From NCBI GenBank assembly GCA_007130245.1, contig SLSW01000171.1:1-61230 (forward strand): a stretch of DNA of 61,230 bases, read 5' to 3'. A model generated the notes under the pieces. It saw only the letters and a program-made list of their open reading frames with translations, did not search any database and was not told the origin of the DNA. Positions within the stretch are counted from its first letter, which is position 1; each line of letters starts with the position of its first letter. Below, one piece after another: positions 33,232-42,222 of this stretch. Made by a program: the position numbers and the translations under genes. The DNA is from Micromonosporaceae bacterium. Lineage in GTDB: Bacteria; Actinomycetota; Actinomycetes; Mycobacteriales; Micromonosporaceae.

Positions 33232-36200
33232 ATGCGCGAGCCGTCACATAGACGAGCAACCCGGCCCCCGGGCAGACGCAAGCCTGACCGGCAGGCCGAC
33301 AACCCCCACCACCATACGTGGCGCCACCTGCTGTTTGCCACGGCGATCGCCCTCGGCGCGATGCTGTGGGTGCACGGTGTGGTACACGGCACCGGCGGTT
33401 CCCTCGCCACCCACATGCCGTTCCTGGGACTCGACGTGCTGCTCGCCGTCCCGTTCGCCGGAGCGGCGATCTGGGCCGCTGACGCGCTGCGCCGGCGGTT
33501 CCAGCTCGGCACCGGCATGGTGACCCGCGCCGCGGTGGCCGCCGCCGCCTTCACGCTGCTGCTCGCTCCACTGGCGGCGGTGCAGGCGTACGGCCACGCC
33601 GTGGTAGGCACCGCCACCGCCACCGCCGCCCACCACCATGCGGCGACCGGCGCGGCCGAACTGGCCGGCTTCGGCGTGACCACCGCCCTGCAGACCTGGC
33701 CGGCCGTGCTGGCCGCGGCGCTGCTGGCGGTCGCGCTCGACCGGCTGCTCACCGACCGGTCGGCGCGCCGGCGGTTGCAGGCACGCCTGCGCTGGTCCCG
33801 CCGGCCGGCGGCGGCGGTCTCGGCCGCCGGCGCGCTGGTGGCCACGATGGGCGTGGCGGCGTTCCTGCCTGCCTCGCCAGCGGCGGCGACCACGCCGCTC
33901 GGATGCGACGGCGCGCCGCAGCGGACGTACGACGTGGCGGCGATCGACGTCGAGATCACCATCAACCGGCATGGCGACAACGACCCGTTCGGCTACATGT
34001 ACGTCCTGCAGGACAACCTGGCCGACCTCCGGGCGGAGGAGGCGGCGCTTCGGGCCGCCTCGACCACCGAGGACGAGGTCGACCCGGACACCGGCGAGAT
34101 CGTCACGCCGTGGCAGGAACAGGTCGAGCAGGACCCGGACGCCCGGATGGTCTCGCTCGGGCTCAGTGGCCAGGACCTGATCCAGCCACTGGTGATGCGG
34201 GCCCGGCTGGGTGAGTGCGTGGTCATCAACCTGCGCAACGACATCGAGCGGGCGCCGGTGAGCGGACCCGCGAACCGGATGTTCGAGTTCCCCGGCGGGG
34301 CCCCGAGCGTGTCGATCGACCTGCAGGGCACCGCGTACGACGCCGCGGGCGGCGACGGTGGCCAGGAGGTCGGCAACTCCGGCGCCTCGGCGATGGCCGC
34401 ACCCGGGGAGACCGTGCAGTACCGGTTCTACCTCGACCCGGCGATGGGTGAGGGCACGAAGGTGTTCCGCAGCGGCGGGGAGAGCAGCCAGCTCACCGCA
34501 CACGGGCTGTTCGGCGCGCTGATCGCCGAGCCGGAGGGCGCGCGCTGGTTCGACCCGGTCACCGGCGAGGACGTCACCGACGATCCGACCTGGAGCAACT
34601 GGGAAGCCATGATCGAGGCTCCCGGCCAGACCACGTTCCGGGAGTTCGCCATCCTCTACCACGAGATCGGCGACGAGGGCTACGTGCTGCGTCGTCCGCT
34701 ACGGGAGAGCTTCTTCGGTGCGGCTCAGCCGATCGAGGACCCGTTCGACACCAGTGACGAGCCGCGCATCATCGGCGGCGCGTTGCCGATGGTCGACCGG
34801 CAGAACCCGAACGTCAACACGCCGTTCTTCCGGGGCAGCAACACCAACTCGTACCGGCCCGGCAGCCGGGCGCTCAACTACCGGTCGGAGTCGTTCTTCC
34901 GGCGGTTGCAGCACGAGACGGCGCTGGTCGGCGAGGCCGGCGGCAGCAACGCCGACGCCGTGCGGGAGCAGGTCGACAACAAGTCGCTGACCTACAGCTC
35001 CTACACCTACGGCGACCCGGCCACGCCGATGCCGCGCTCCTACCTCGGTGAGCCGACCAAGACCCGGTTGGCCCACGTCGGGTTCGAGCAGCTGCACGTG
35101 CACCACCTGCACGGTGGGGCGACCCGGTGGCGGCAGAACCCCGACGCCGACGACACTGACATGGACGGCGGTCTGCGCAAGGTCCCGATCCAGGACGCGC
35201 AGTCGATCCGGCTGGACTCGCAGACCATCAGCCCGGAGGAGTCGTTCAACCTCGAGCACGAGTGCGGCGCCGGCGGGTGCCAGCAGGCGGCCGGGGATTA
35301 CCTCTACCACTGCCACATCGCCCATCACTACATCGCGGGCATGTGGGGCTTCTGGCGGGTGTTCGACACCGTCCAGGACGACCTGGCACCACTGCCCGGC
35401 GCGGTGGCACCGCCGGAGGCGGTGAACACCGCGGCCCTGCTCGGCACTGAGCTGCAGAACGGGCGCACCGTGGTGCTCGACGCCGACGTCACCGATCCGG
35501 ACACCCAGGTCGGGTTGGAGACGCTGGTGGAGAGCCAGCTGCCGCCGCAGGGCGCACGCTTCGACAAGCACGACGCGACGGTCTGGGACTGGCTCAAGAG
35601 CGGTCCGGACGACGCGCCGGTCTACGTCGGCGAGCCCGACGACGAACGGGTGTGGGAGAACTACCGCTCCGACACTCCGGGCCAGCGCAACCCGATCCTG
35701 TTCAACCCGACGAACGGCCGGCCGGCGTTCCCGATGCTGGAACCGCACCTTGGGCAACGGCCACCGTTCTCGCCGAACGAGCACTCGGGTGCGCCGTGGC
35801 TGGGTGACACCGCAAGCGACGACCGTCCGGACGGGCTGTGCCCGGCCGACGCGCCGGTGCGGGAGTTCGACATCACCTCCGTCAGCGTGGACATCCCGAT
35901 GACGGCCCGCGAGGTCGACCCCGGCGGCATGTTGTTCGTGCTCAACGAGGACAAGGACGACCTGCTGAACGGTGACCGGCCGGCGGACCCGCTGGTGATC
36001 CGCTCCAATGTGGGTGACTGCGTCGCGGTCACCTTCGGCAACGAGATCGACAACGAGGACCGTGTGAACAACGGCCTGAAGGAGCTGGCGAAGACGAACA
36101 TGCACACCCATTTCGTGCAGTTCGACCCGCTGGCCTCGGACGGCGTCATCACCGGGCTCAGCTACGAGCAGTCGATCTTCCCCGCCCAGCGGGAGGGTCG

Positions 36201-38667
36201 CGTGCTGGAGAGTGTGGACGCCCCCGACACCGTCACGGTCAACCACACCGACGGGCTGCGGCCCGGTATCGCGATCTCGGTCGGGCTCGGCACCGAGAAC
36301 ATCGAGATCCGCACCATCGAGGCCATCAACGGCAACCAGCTGGTCTTCGACCGTCCGCTGGAGAACAGCCACGAGGCCGGCGTGTGGGTGTCGGTGGAGT
36401 TCGTCCAGTACCGGTGGTACTCCGACGTCGACTCCGGCACCGTGTTCTGGCACGACCACGTGGACGGCATCATCTCCTGGGCCAACGGCCTGTTCGCCGC
36501 CCACATCATCGAGCCGCCCGGCTCGACGTTCCACGACCCGGTCACCGGCGAGGAGGTGAAGAGCGGGACCATCGTGGACGTCCACGCGCCCGCGGACGCC
36601 TCGGTCGGGGTCGGGCAGTCCGGCTCGTTCCGGGAGTTCATGGTGTTCCTGCACAACGGGCGCACCGGAGTCCAGGCCCAGAACAACTTCATATTCGGAC
36701 AGGAGTGTGAGGAGGGCTCCATCAACCTACGGGCGGCACCGCTCGGGGAACGCACCCCACCCGGTGACCTGGTGGTCAACGAGAACACCGGGGAGCCGTT
36801 GAACGTCGATCCGGACACCACGATGCAGCGGTTCCAGTTCAACGGTTTCGACGCGAACAACTCGTGTCGAAACGCCTTCAGCCGGGACGGGGCCTCCGGC
36901 ACCAACGAGGACACGGTGGCGGCTACCGTCACCACGGTCGACCCGTACGTGTTCTCGTCGGTGAAGTACGGCGACCCGGAAACGCCGCTGTTCCGGGCGT
37001 ACGCCGGTGACGACGTCGTCATCCGGACCATCGGCCTCGGCGAGCGTGGCGAGGCGCTGCGGTTCCAGGGCCACCGGTTCCGTATGGAGCGGTTCAACGA
37101 GGACGCCCAGCTGATGGACACCGCGGTGACCGGTATCTCGGAGCGCTTCGACTACGTGCTCGACGGCGGTGCGGGAGGGCCGCTCGGCATGCCGGGCGAC
37201 TACCTGTACCACAGCACGCGCAACTTCGCGTTCGAGAGCGGCGCGTGGGGCATCTTCCGGGTGCACGACACCGCACAGCCGGACCTGCAGCGCCTGCCGG
37301 ACAACACCCCGCCGACCGGGTCGGGCTTCCCGGTGCTGGAGCCGAACACGGCCGAGAACCCGCAGGCCGATCCCGGCCCGAACCCACCTCGGGCCACCCG
37401 GGGCCGGGTGACCGGGCGGACCGACCCGTGCCCGTCGGACGCGCCAGCGCGTACCTACAGTGTGGTCGCGTTCGACCACACGCTGCCCACCCAGCCGTTC
37501 CCGGACACGGAGGGCATCGTGTACGCGCTGTCGACCGACGTCGATCCGATCCGGACCGGCCAGAAACCGGTGGAGCCGCTGGTGCTACGGGTCAACCAGG
37601 GTGACTGCGTCAGCATCAACCTGAAGAACCAGATCGACCCGGACTCGCTGTACGGCGGCACCCGGGCGGGCTTCGACCTGAGCATGCTGCCCACCAACCG
37701 GCAGTTGCACGGTGGTGCGGCGATCGGGCTCAACCACGACAGCACCGTCGGTTCCGGCCACAACCGCACCTACCGGTTCTACGCGGACGTCGAGGTCGGC
37801 ACGACGCTGTTCCAGAACCTGGGCAGCCCGGCGTCGCTGCGTCACGGCGCGTACGGGATGCTGATCGTCGAACCGCAGGGATCGACCTGGTACGACAGCG
37901 TCACCGGTGAACAGCTCGGCACCAGCCAGACCGCCAGCCAGGCGGTCATCGACCCGCCGGACGCTCCGGCGTTCCGCGAGTTCGCGCTGACCCTGCACAC
38001 CACGGACCAGCACTTCTCGCGCAGCGTCGTGCCGTACTACGACGTGATCGCCGGCAGTGGCATCAACCCGCCACGCGAGGCCGGTGGCGGGCAGCCGACC
38101 CTGCGGCCGGCGCCGATCGCCGGTGCCCCAACGGGGACCATGGAGAACAACGGTTCCTTCGACAAGGGGTTCACCCACGTCAGCTACAACTCCGCGCCGT
38201 TGACGGAGCGGATCGGGCTGACCAACGCACCCGGTCACCTCGACCTGAACGACCCGGACGAGCCCGCCTGGTTCGACGGTGATTTCGAGGTCGACGCGCC
38301 GTTCCACAGCTCGATGAGCTCGGTGGTGCACGGTGACCCGGCCACCCCGGTGCTGCTGGCCGAGGCCGGCGACCGGGTGGTCTTCCGCGTCGGCGTCGGC
38401 GCCTCGGATCAGCTGCACTCGTTCGTCGTGTCGGGTCACGTGTACCCGCTCGAGCCCGACATGGACGGTTCGCAGCTGATGACCTCGCGCACCTTCACCG
38501 CCGGGCAGACACTGGATGCCTGGGTGGTCGGCGGTGCCGGTGGCACCAACGCCTTCACGGGCGACTACGCCTACCGGGACAGCCGGCAGCCGTTCACGGC
38601 CGCCGGGCTGTGGGGCATCTTCCGGGTGCAACAGCCCGGCAGCTCCGACGTCATCCCGCTCCCGTAA
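33232..38667 (+). CDS. Giant six-cupredoxin multicopper oxidase with N-terminal membrane domain (MnxG/MofA-like)
   Basis: An 1811-residue protein from ATG 33232, preceded by GAGGAGG. Residues 1-220 have a His-rich cytoplasmic start and about five membrane helices. Three homologous units of two cupredoxin domains follow (about 224-745, 869-1370 and 1398-1811), each opening with a Cys-Pro/Asp-type start such as APVREFDITSVSVDI or APARTYSVVAFDH. Copper ligands are concentrated at one interface. HxxHxH is at 622-627 (HVHHLH) and HCHxxxHxxxxM at 693-704 in unit 1; HTH is at 958-960 and HDH at 1074-1076 in unit 2. The laccase motif order is thus permuted, C-terminal type before N-terminal type. Length and layout resemble bacterial Mn(II) oxidases such as MnxG and MofA; the substrate is unproven. 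CopCD follows directly. Confidence 0.87.
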   Translation: MREPSHRRATRPPGRRKPDRQADNPHHHTWRHLLFATAIALGAMLWVHGVVHGTGGSLATHMPFLGLDVLLAVPFAGAAIWAADALRRRFQLGTGMVTRAAVAAAAFTLLLAPLAAVQAYGHAVVGTATATAAHHHAATGAAELAGFGVTTALQTWPAVLAAALLAVALDRLLTDRSARRRLQARLRWSRRPAAAVSAAGALVATMGVAAFLPASPAAATTPLGCDGAPQRTYDVAAIDVEITINRHGDNDPFGYMYVLQDNLADLRAEEAALRAASTTEDEVDPDTGEIVTPWQEQVEQDPDARMVSLGLSGQDLIQPLVMRARLGECVVINLRNDIERAPVSGPANRMFEFPGGAPSVSIDLQGTAYDAAGGDGGQEVGNSGASAMAAPGETVQYRFYLDPAMGEGTKVFRSGGESSQLTAHGLFGALIAEPEGARWFDPVTGEDVTDDPTWSNWEAMIEAPGQTTFREFAILYHEIGDEGYVLRRPLRESFFGAAQPIEDPFDTSDEPRIIGGALPMVDRQNPNVNTPFFRGSNTNSYRPGSRALNYRSESFFRRLQHETALVGEAGGSNADAVREQVDNKSLTYSSYTYGDPATPMPRSYLGEPTKTRLAHVGFEQLHVHHLHGGATRWRQNPDADDTDMDGGLRKVPIQDAQSIRLDSQTISPEESFNLEHECGAGGCQQAAGDYLYHCHIAHHYIAGMWGFWRVFDTVQDDLAPLPGAVAPPEAVNTAALLGTELQNGRTVVLDADVTDPDTQVGLETLVESQLPPQGARFDKHDATVWDWLKSGPDDAPVYVGEPDDERVWENYRSDTPGQRNPILFNPTNGRPAFPMLEPHLGQRPPFSPNEHSGAPWLGDTASDDRPDGLCPADAPVREFDITSVSVDIPMTAREVDPGGMLFVLNEDKDDLLNGDRPADPLVIRSNVGDCVAVTFGNEIDNEDRVNNGLKELAKTNMHTHFVQFDPLASDGVITGLSYEQSIFPAQREGRVLESVDAPDTVTVNHTDGLRPGIAISVGLGTENIEIRTIEAINGNQLVFDRPLENSHEAGVWVSVEFVQYRWYSDVDSGTVFWHDHVDGIISWANGLFAAHIIEPPGSTFHDPVTGEEVKSGTIVDVHAPADASVGVGQSGSFREFMVFLHNGRTGVQAQNNFIFGQECEEGSINLRAAPLGERTPPGDLVVNENTGEPLNVDPDTTMQRFQFNGFDANNSCRNAFSRDGASGTNEDTVAATVTTVDPYVFSSVKYGDPETPLFRAYAGDDVVIRTIGLGERGEALRFQGHRFRMERFNEDAQLMDTAVTGISERFDYVLDGGAGGPLGMPGDYLYHSTRNFAFESGAWGIFRVHDTAQPDLQRLPDNTPPTGSGFPVLEPNTAENPQADPGPNPPRATRGRVTGRTDPCPSDAPARTYSVVAFDHTLPTQPFPDTEGIVYALSTDVDPIRTGQKPVEPLVLRVNQGDCVSINLKNQIDPDSLYGGTRAGFDLSMLPTNRQLHGGAAIGLNHDSTVGSGHNRTYRFYADVEVGTTLFQNLGSPASLRHGAYGMLIVEPQGSTWYDSVTGEQLGTSQTASQAVIDPPDAPAFREFALTLHTTDQHFSRSVVPYYDVIAGSGINPPREAGGGQPTLRPAPIAGAPTGTMENNGSFDKGFTHVSYNSAPLTERIGLTNAPGHLDLNDPDEPAWFDGDFEVDAPFHSSMSSVVHGDPATPVLLAEAGDRVVFRVGVGASDQLHSFVVSGHVYPLEPDMDGSQLMTSRTFTAGQTLDAWVVGGAGGTNAFTGDYAYRDSRQPFTAAGLWGIFRVQQPGSSDVIPLP

Positions 38668-38683
38668 CGACTAGGAGGTAACT

Positions 38684-40444
38684 ATGTGGACGCGGCGGCG
38701 AGTCCGGCGGCTGATCGGGCTCGCCGCCGCGCTCCTGTTCGCCGGCGGTGGCGTGGCTGCCGCCGGCTCGCCCGCCTTCGCGCACGCCAGCCTGGTCGCC
38801 ACCAGTCCGGCGCACGGGGCGGAACTGGACGAGGCGCCGGCGGAGATCCGGCTCCGGTTCGATGAACAGGTCACCATCGCGCCCGACGGGGTCAGCCTGC
38901 GCGACTCCGGCGGCGCGGTGGTGAGCACCGATCCGGCGCGGCACGCGGCGGACGACCAGACCACGGTCGTGCTGCCGGTGCCGGACGAGCTCGCCGACGG
39001 CCGGTACGTGGTGGTCTACCGGGTGATCTCGGCCGACTCCCATCCGGTGTCCGGCGCGCTCGCCTTCGGGGTCGGCATGGCCGCCGGCTCGCTGGACGAA
39101 GTCGACCTCGCCGGTGAGGACCCGGCGGTCGCCGCGGTGTTCGCCGGCGCCCGCTGGGTCAGCTACGCCGGGCTGGCGCTGCTGGCCGGCGGGCTGGCGG
39201 TGTTCGTCCTGTGCTGGCCGGGCGGCTGGGTCAACCGTCGCGCCCGGCGGCTGGTGACGATCGGATGGGCCGCCAGCCTGGCCGGAGGCGTGGCGGTGCT
39301 GCTGTTGCAGGGTCCGTACGGCGCGGGCCGTTCCCTGCCCTCGGTCGCCGACCCCGGGCTGCTGTCGGCCACGATCGACACCGACTACGGCAGCTACGTG
39401 CTGGCCCGGCTCGCGCTGGTGGTGGCCGCGGCGGCGCTGGTGTTCCGGCCGTTGCGGCCGGCGACCGCGGCACCCGCCGCCGGTGCGCTCGCCATCGGAC
39501 TGGTGATGCCGGCCACCTGGATCGGCACCGGACACGCCGCCACCTCTGACCGCTGGCTCGACCCGGTCGCGGAAGTCGCCCACCTGGTGGCCATGTCGAC
39601 CTGGTTCGGCGGCCTGGCCATCGTGCTGACGTGCATCCTTCCCCGCTCGGTGGTGCTGCCGACCGACGAGGTCGCGACGATGCTGCGCCGGTTCTCCCTG
39701 CTGGCCACCACCGCGGTGGCCACGCTGGTGGTGACCGGCACGTACGTGGCCTGGCGGCGGGTCGGGACCTTCGAGGCGTTGCTCGGTACCCCGTACGGCC
39801 GGTTGCTCGCCTTCAAGCTGGCCGCAATGGGGCTGCTGCTCTGGCTGGGTGCGATGTCCCGGTCAGTGGTGCAGCGCCGGTACGCGCAGATGGTGGCACC
39901 GGACCTGACCGAGCAGGCGAGCCGGTCCCGCAGGCGGGCGGCCCGCCACGCGCAGGCCGGTGAGGAGTCGGCGCGCACGCAGTTGCGTCACACCGTACGT
40001 CTCGAGGCCGGCGCCGCGGTCGCAGTGCTGGCGGTGGCTTCGGTGCTGGTGGCGACCCCACCCGGGACGGTGGTGACCGCTGCCGAGGCACTGGAGACCT
40101 CCCGCGACGGCCCGGTGCTCGACGAGGTGACGGTGGGCCTGGAGGGCACTGTGCAGGTGCTGGTCGACCCCGCCTGGGTCGGCGAGAACCGGGTGGTGGT
40201 GGAGCTCGTGGACCCGCAGGACAGCCCCTGGGACGCGCCGGAGGTGTGGGGAACGTTCCACCCGCCCGACGGCGGCGAGGACGGGCCGGGGTCGCTGCCG
40301 GTGGAGATGGCCCGTTCCGGACCCGGCCTGTTCGAGACCGTCGATGCCACCCTGCCGGTGCCCGGCGACTGGGTGCTGACGGTGGTCGTGCGCACCACCG
40401 AGATCGACACTGTCACCGTCCAGGTGGACGTGCCGGTCTCCTGA
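38684..40444 (+). CDS. CopC-CopD fusion, copper resistance/uptake membrane protein (YcnJ-like)
   Basis: A 586-residue protein starting at ATG 38684, six bases after AGGAGG, and 17 bases after the oxidase stop, so the two are one operon. A signal peptide ending SPAFA precedes the mature N-terminal His (AHASLVATSPAHGAEL), which is the CopC copper ligand; a second His occurs in the CopC end motif SADSHPVSGALAFGV. The middle has about eight membrane helices of CopD (HLVAMSTWFGGLAIV, RFSLLATTAVATLVVTGTYVAW). The last 120 residues form a further extracytoplasmic beta domain. Its probable job is to bring copper across the membrane or into the oxidase. Confidence 0.88.
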   Translation: MWTRRRVRRLIGLAAALLFAGGGVAAAGSPAFAHASLVATSPAHGAELDEAPAEIRLRFDEQVTIAPDGVSLRDSGGAVVSTDPARHAADDQTTVVLPVPDELADGRYVVVYRVISADSHPVSGALAFGVGMAAGSLDEVDLAGEDPAVAAVFAGARWVSYAGLALLAGGLAVFVLCWPGGWVNRRARRLVTIGWAASLAGGVAVLLLQGPYGAGRSLPSVADPGLLSATIDTDYGSYVLARLALVVAAAALVFRPLRPATAAPAAGALAIGLVMPATWIGTGHAATSDRWLDPVAEVAHLVAMSTWFGGLAIVLTCILPRSVVLPTDEVATMLRRFSLLATTAVATLVVTGTYVAWRRVGTFEALLGTPYGRLLAFKLAAMGLLLWLGAMSRSVVQRRYAQMVAPDLTEQASRSRRRAARHAQAGEESARTQLRHTVRLEAGAAVAVLAVASVLVATPPGTVVTAAEALETSRDGPVLDEVTVGLEGTVQVLVDPAWVGENRVVVELVDPQDSPWDAPEVWGTFHPPDGGEDGPGSLPVEMARSGPGLFETVDATLPVPGDWVLTVVVRTTEIDTVTVQVDVPVS

Positions 40445-40481
40445 CTCCGGTCACCACCCAGATCCCCTCCCCCTCGCCTCC

Positions 40482-40553
40482 CCCCTTTGCGGCGATCTTG
40501 GACGCTGGGAGCCGCCATCGGGGCCATCAGCGTCCAAGATCGCCGCAAAGGGG
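40482..40553. repeat. Perfect 26-bp intergenic inverted repeat between convergent copCD and storage-protein operon
   Basis: Arms at 40482-40507 and 40528-40553 match at all 26 positions around a 20-base centre. The arm runs from CCCCTTTGCGG to GGACGCTG. It lies between two convergent operons, where a bidirectional terminator would be useful, yet there is no T tract beyond the TTT in the arm. The core GCGATCTTGGACG looks like a dispersed actinomycete palindrome family (inference). Confidence 0.88.
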
Positions 40554-40578
40554 CGGGCGCCCGGGCAGGCACGCTGGC

Positions 40579-41403
40579 TCAGCCGGCGTGGACGACCGTC
40601 CCGACCTTCTCCCCGGCCAGTGCCGCCCGGATCGTGGACGGGTCGAGCGCGTTGACGATGCGGAACTGCTTGATCAGCCGCGCGTGCTCCAGCAGATCGA
40701 GGATGACCGGGTCGAACGGCAACGAGCGCAACGCCCGACGCCGGATCTCGCCAACGGTGATCTCCGGGATGAACACCGCGTCCGGGTTGCGCCTCGGATC
40801 CTCGTCGAACAGGCCGTCGACGTCCTTGAGCAGGATCAGCTCGCGGCTGCCGAAACACTCGGCCAGCAGGAAGCAGCCGGCGTCGGTGCGGTGCGGTGGG
40901 ATCCGCCCGATCTTCGGGGGGTGCTCCCAGATGGAGTACGGCGGCAACCCGTTGTAGATGACCCCCGGCACCGCGCGCAGGAACAGCGGCAGCAGGTGGC
41001 CGAAGATCTCCGGTGGGATGGCCACCACACCCTTGGGCGCCAGCAACGTGCCGAGCATGTGCGCGGTGCCGAGGGTGTCGGCCGCCGCCAGCTGTGCCAG
41101 CACCCCGGTGGGTAGGCCGAGGTCGATGCCGATCGAGAAGACATGCCGGGTGCGCGCGCCACCGCCGGTGCCGAAGATCAGCTTGTGGCCGTCGTCGAGC
41201 GCGGCGGACAGCTCCTCCACCACCGGATAGACGACCTCGCGGCCACGGTCGAAGACCGAACGCCCGCCGACCTTGATGACATAGGAGTCCGGCAGCATCC
41301 GGAACACCGGCACCTCGGTGCGGCGCTGGACGTCCCGGTCGAGCAGGCTCTCCCGCATGAGGAAAGAGGTCAGGTGCTGTCGTTGATCCGGGCGCTCAGT
41401 CAC
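40579..41403 (-). CDS. Molybdenum storage protein-like subunit (amino acid kinase fold), second gene
   Basis: A 274-residue protein of the UMP kinase/amino-acid kinase fold, starting at GTG 41403 and overlapping the upstream gene by eight bases. It opens with a short helical tail and then FRMLPDSYVIKVGGRSVFDRG, RTRHVFSIGIDLGLPTGVLAQLAA, IPPHRTDAGCFLLAECFG and VFIPEITVGEI, and closes with IVNALDPSTIRAALAGEKVGTVV. Phrase by phrase this follows the two subunits of the Azotobacter molybdenum storage protein (MosA/MosB, compared from memory) rather than PyrH. That protein packs polyoxomolybdate or tungstate inside a hexameric cage using ATP. A related role is likely but the metal is unproven. Confidence 0.78.
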   Translation of the reverse strand: MTERPDQRQHLTSFLMRESLLDRDVQRRTEVPVFRMLPDSYVIKVGGRSVFDRGREVVYPVVEELSAALDDGHKLIFGTGGGARTRHVFSIGIDLGLPTGVLAQLAAADTLGTAHMLGTLLAPKGVVAIPPEIFGHLLPLFLRAVPGVIYNGLPPYSIWEHPPKIGRIPPHRTDAGCFLLAECFGSRELILLKDVDGLFDEDPRRNPDAVFIPEITVGEIRRRALRSLPFDPVILDLLEHARLIKQFRIVNALDPSTIRAALAGEKVGTVVHAG

Positions 41404-42217
41404 TGGTGATCACCGTCCCTACGTGTTCGCCGTTGAGTGCGCGGGTGATGGTGCCCGGCTCCAGGCCGTTGACGATCTGGATGCGGCGGCTGTGGGTGGC
41501 GGTCTCCATCAGCTCCAGCACCGCGCGCTCGACCACCACGTCCTGCAGGTCACGCTCCTTCAGCTCCGAGACCGTGATCTCGGGGATGAAGGTGGCATCG
41601 GGGTCCTTCTTCGGATCGGCGGTGTACAACCCCCGCTCGTCCTTGATGAAGATCATGCTGCGGGCGCCGAACACCTCGGAGACGAGATAGACCCCGGTGT
41701 CGGTGCGGTGCGGCGGGATGCGACCGGACCCGGTCTCCGGGTTGCGCTGCCAGAACGTGTAGGGCGGCATGCCGAAGAACACCACCGCACGCCGCTGCGC
41801 CAGGTACAGCGGCAGCTGGGCGAAGCCGGCCGGTTCGATGAAAGGTATGCCGTGCTTGGCCAGCAGATAGTGGACCATGCGCGCGTTCTGGCTGCTCACG
41901 AAGGTGCCCAGGACGCTGAGCACGCCGGTGGGCAGCCCGAGGTCGAGCCCGATGCTGTACGCGTGCCGCGCCCGGGTGCCGGCACCGCACCCGATGATCA
42001 GCTTGTGCTCGGAAAGGTTGGCCACCAGCTCGTCGATGACCGGGAACAGAGCGGCGCGGCCACGGTCGATCAGGCTCTGCCCGCCCACCTTGACCACATT
42101 GGCATCGGGCAGGATGTGCACCGGCGGAGAGGTACCGGTGTCGGCGAGCAGCTCGTCATCGCTCAGCGAGCCGGTCACCAGCCTCTCGCCCAGCTCGGTC
42201 AGTATCGTGTCGCTCAC
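41396..42217 (-). CDS. Molybdenum storage protein-like subunit (MosB-like), first gene
   Basis: A 273-residue protein from GTG 42217 with GGAG upstream inside the previous gene's end. The match to the storage-protein beta subunit is closer than for its partner: HILPDANVVKVGGQSLIDRG, LIIGCGAGTRARHAYSIGLD, LLAKHGIPF, SGMPPY-like FFGMPPYTFW, SMIFIKDERGLYTADPKKDP and NGLEPGTITRALNGEHVGT. The ATP-binding glycines (KVGG, GCGAG) are intact. The adjacent pair of unequal subunits fits a heteromeric cage. It belongs to a leftward operon with the methyltransferase five bases upstream. Confidence 0.82.
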   Translation of the reverse strand: MSDTILTELGERLVTGSLSDDELLADTGTSPPVHILPDANVVKVGGQSLIDRGRAALFPVIDELVANLSEHKLIIGCGAGTRARHAYSIGLDLGLPTGVLSVLGTFVSSQNARMVHYLLAKHGIPFIEPAGFAQLPLYLAQRRAVVFFGMPPYTFWQRNPETGSGRIPPHRTDTGVYLVSEVFGARSMIFIKDERGLYTADPKKDPDATFIPEITVSELKERDLQDVVVERAVLELMETATHSRRIQIVNGLEPGTITRALNGEHVGTVITSD

Positions 42218-42222
42218 GTGTG

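Noticed and set aside
34699-36654. 651-codon open frame on the minus strand
   Set aside because: It lies wholly antisense to the multicopper oxidase, has an Arg/Val/His-biased composition typical of high-GC shadow frames and shows no domain; the plus-strand frame carries clear copper motifs.
40579-42217. Duplicated UMP kinase (pyrH) genes
   Set aside because: The adjacent unequal pair, the RxRH-SIGLDLGLP and IPPHRTD phrases and the lack of tsf/frr neighbours fit storage-protein subunits better.
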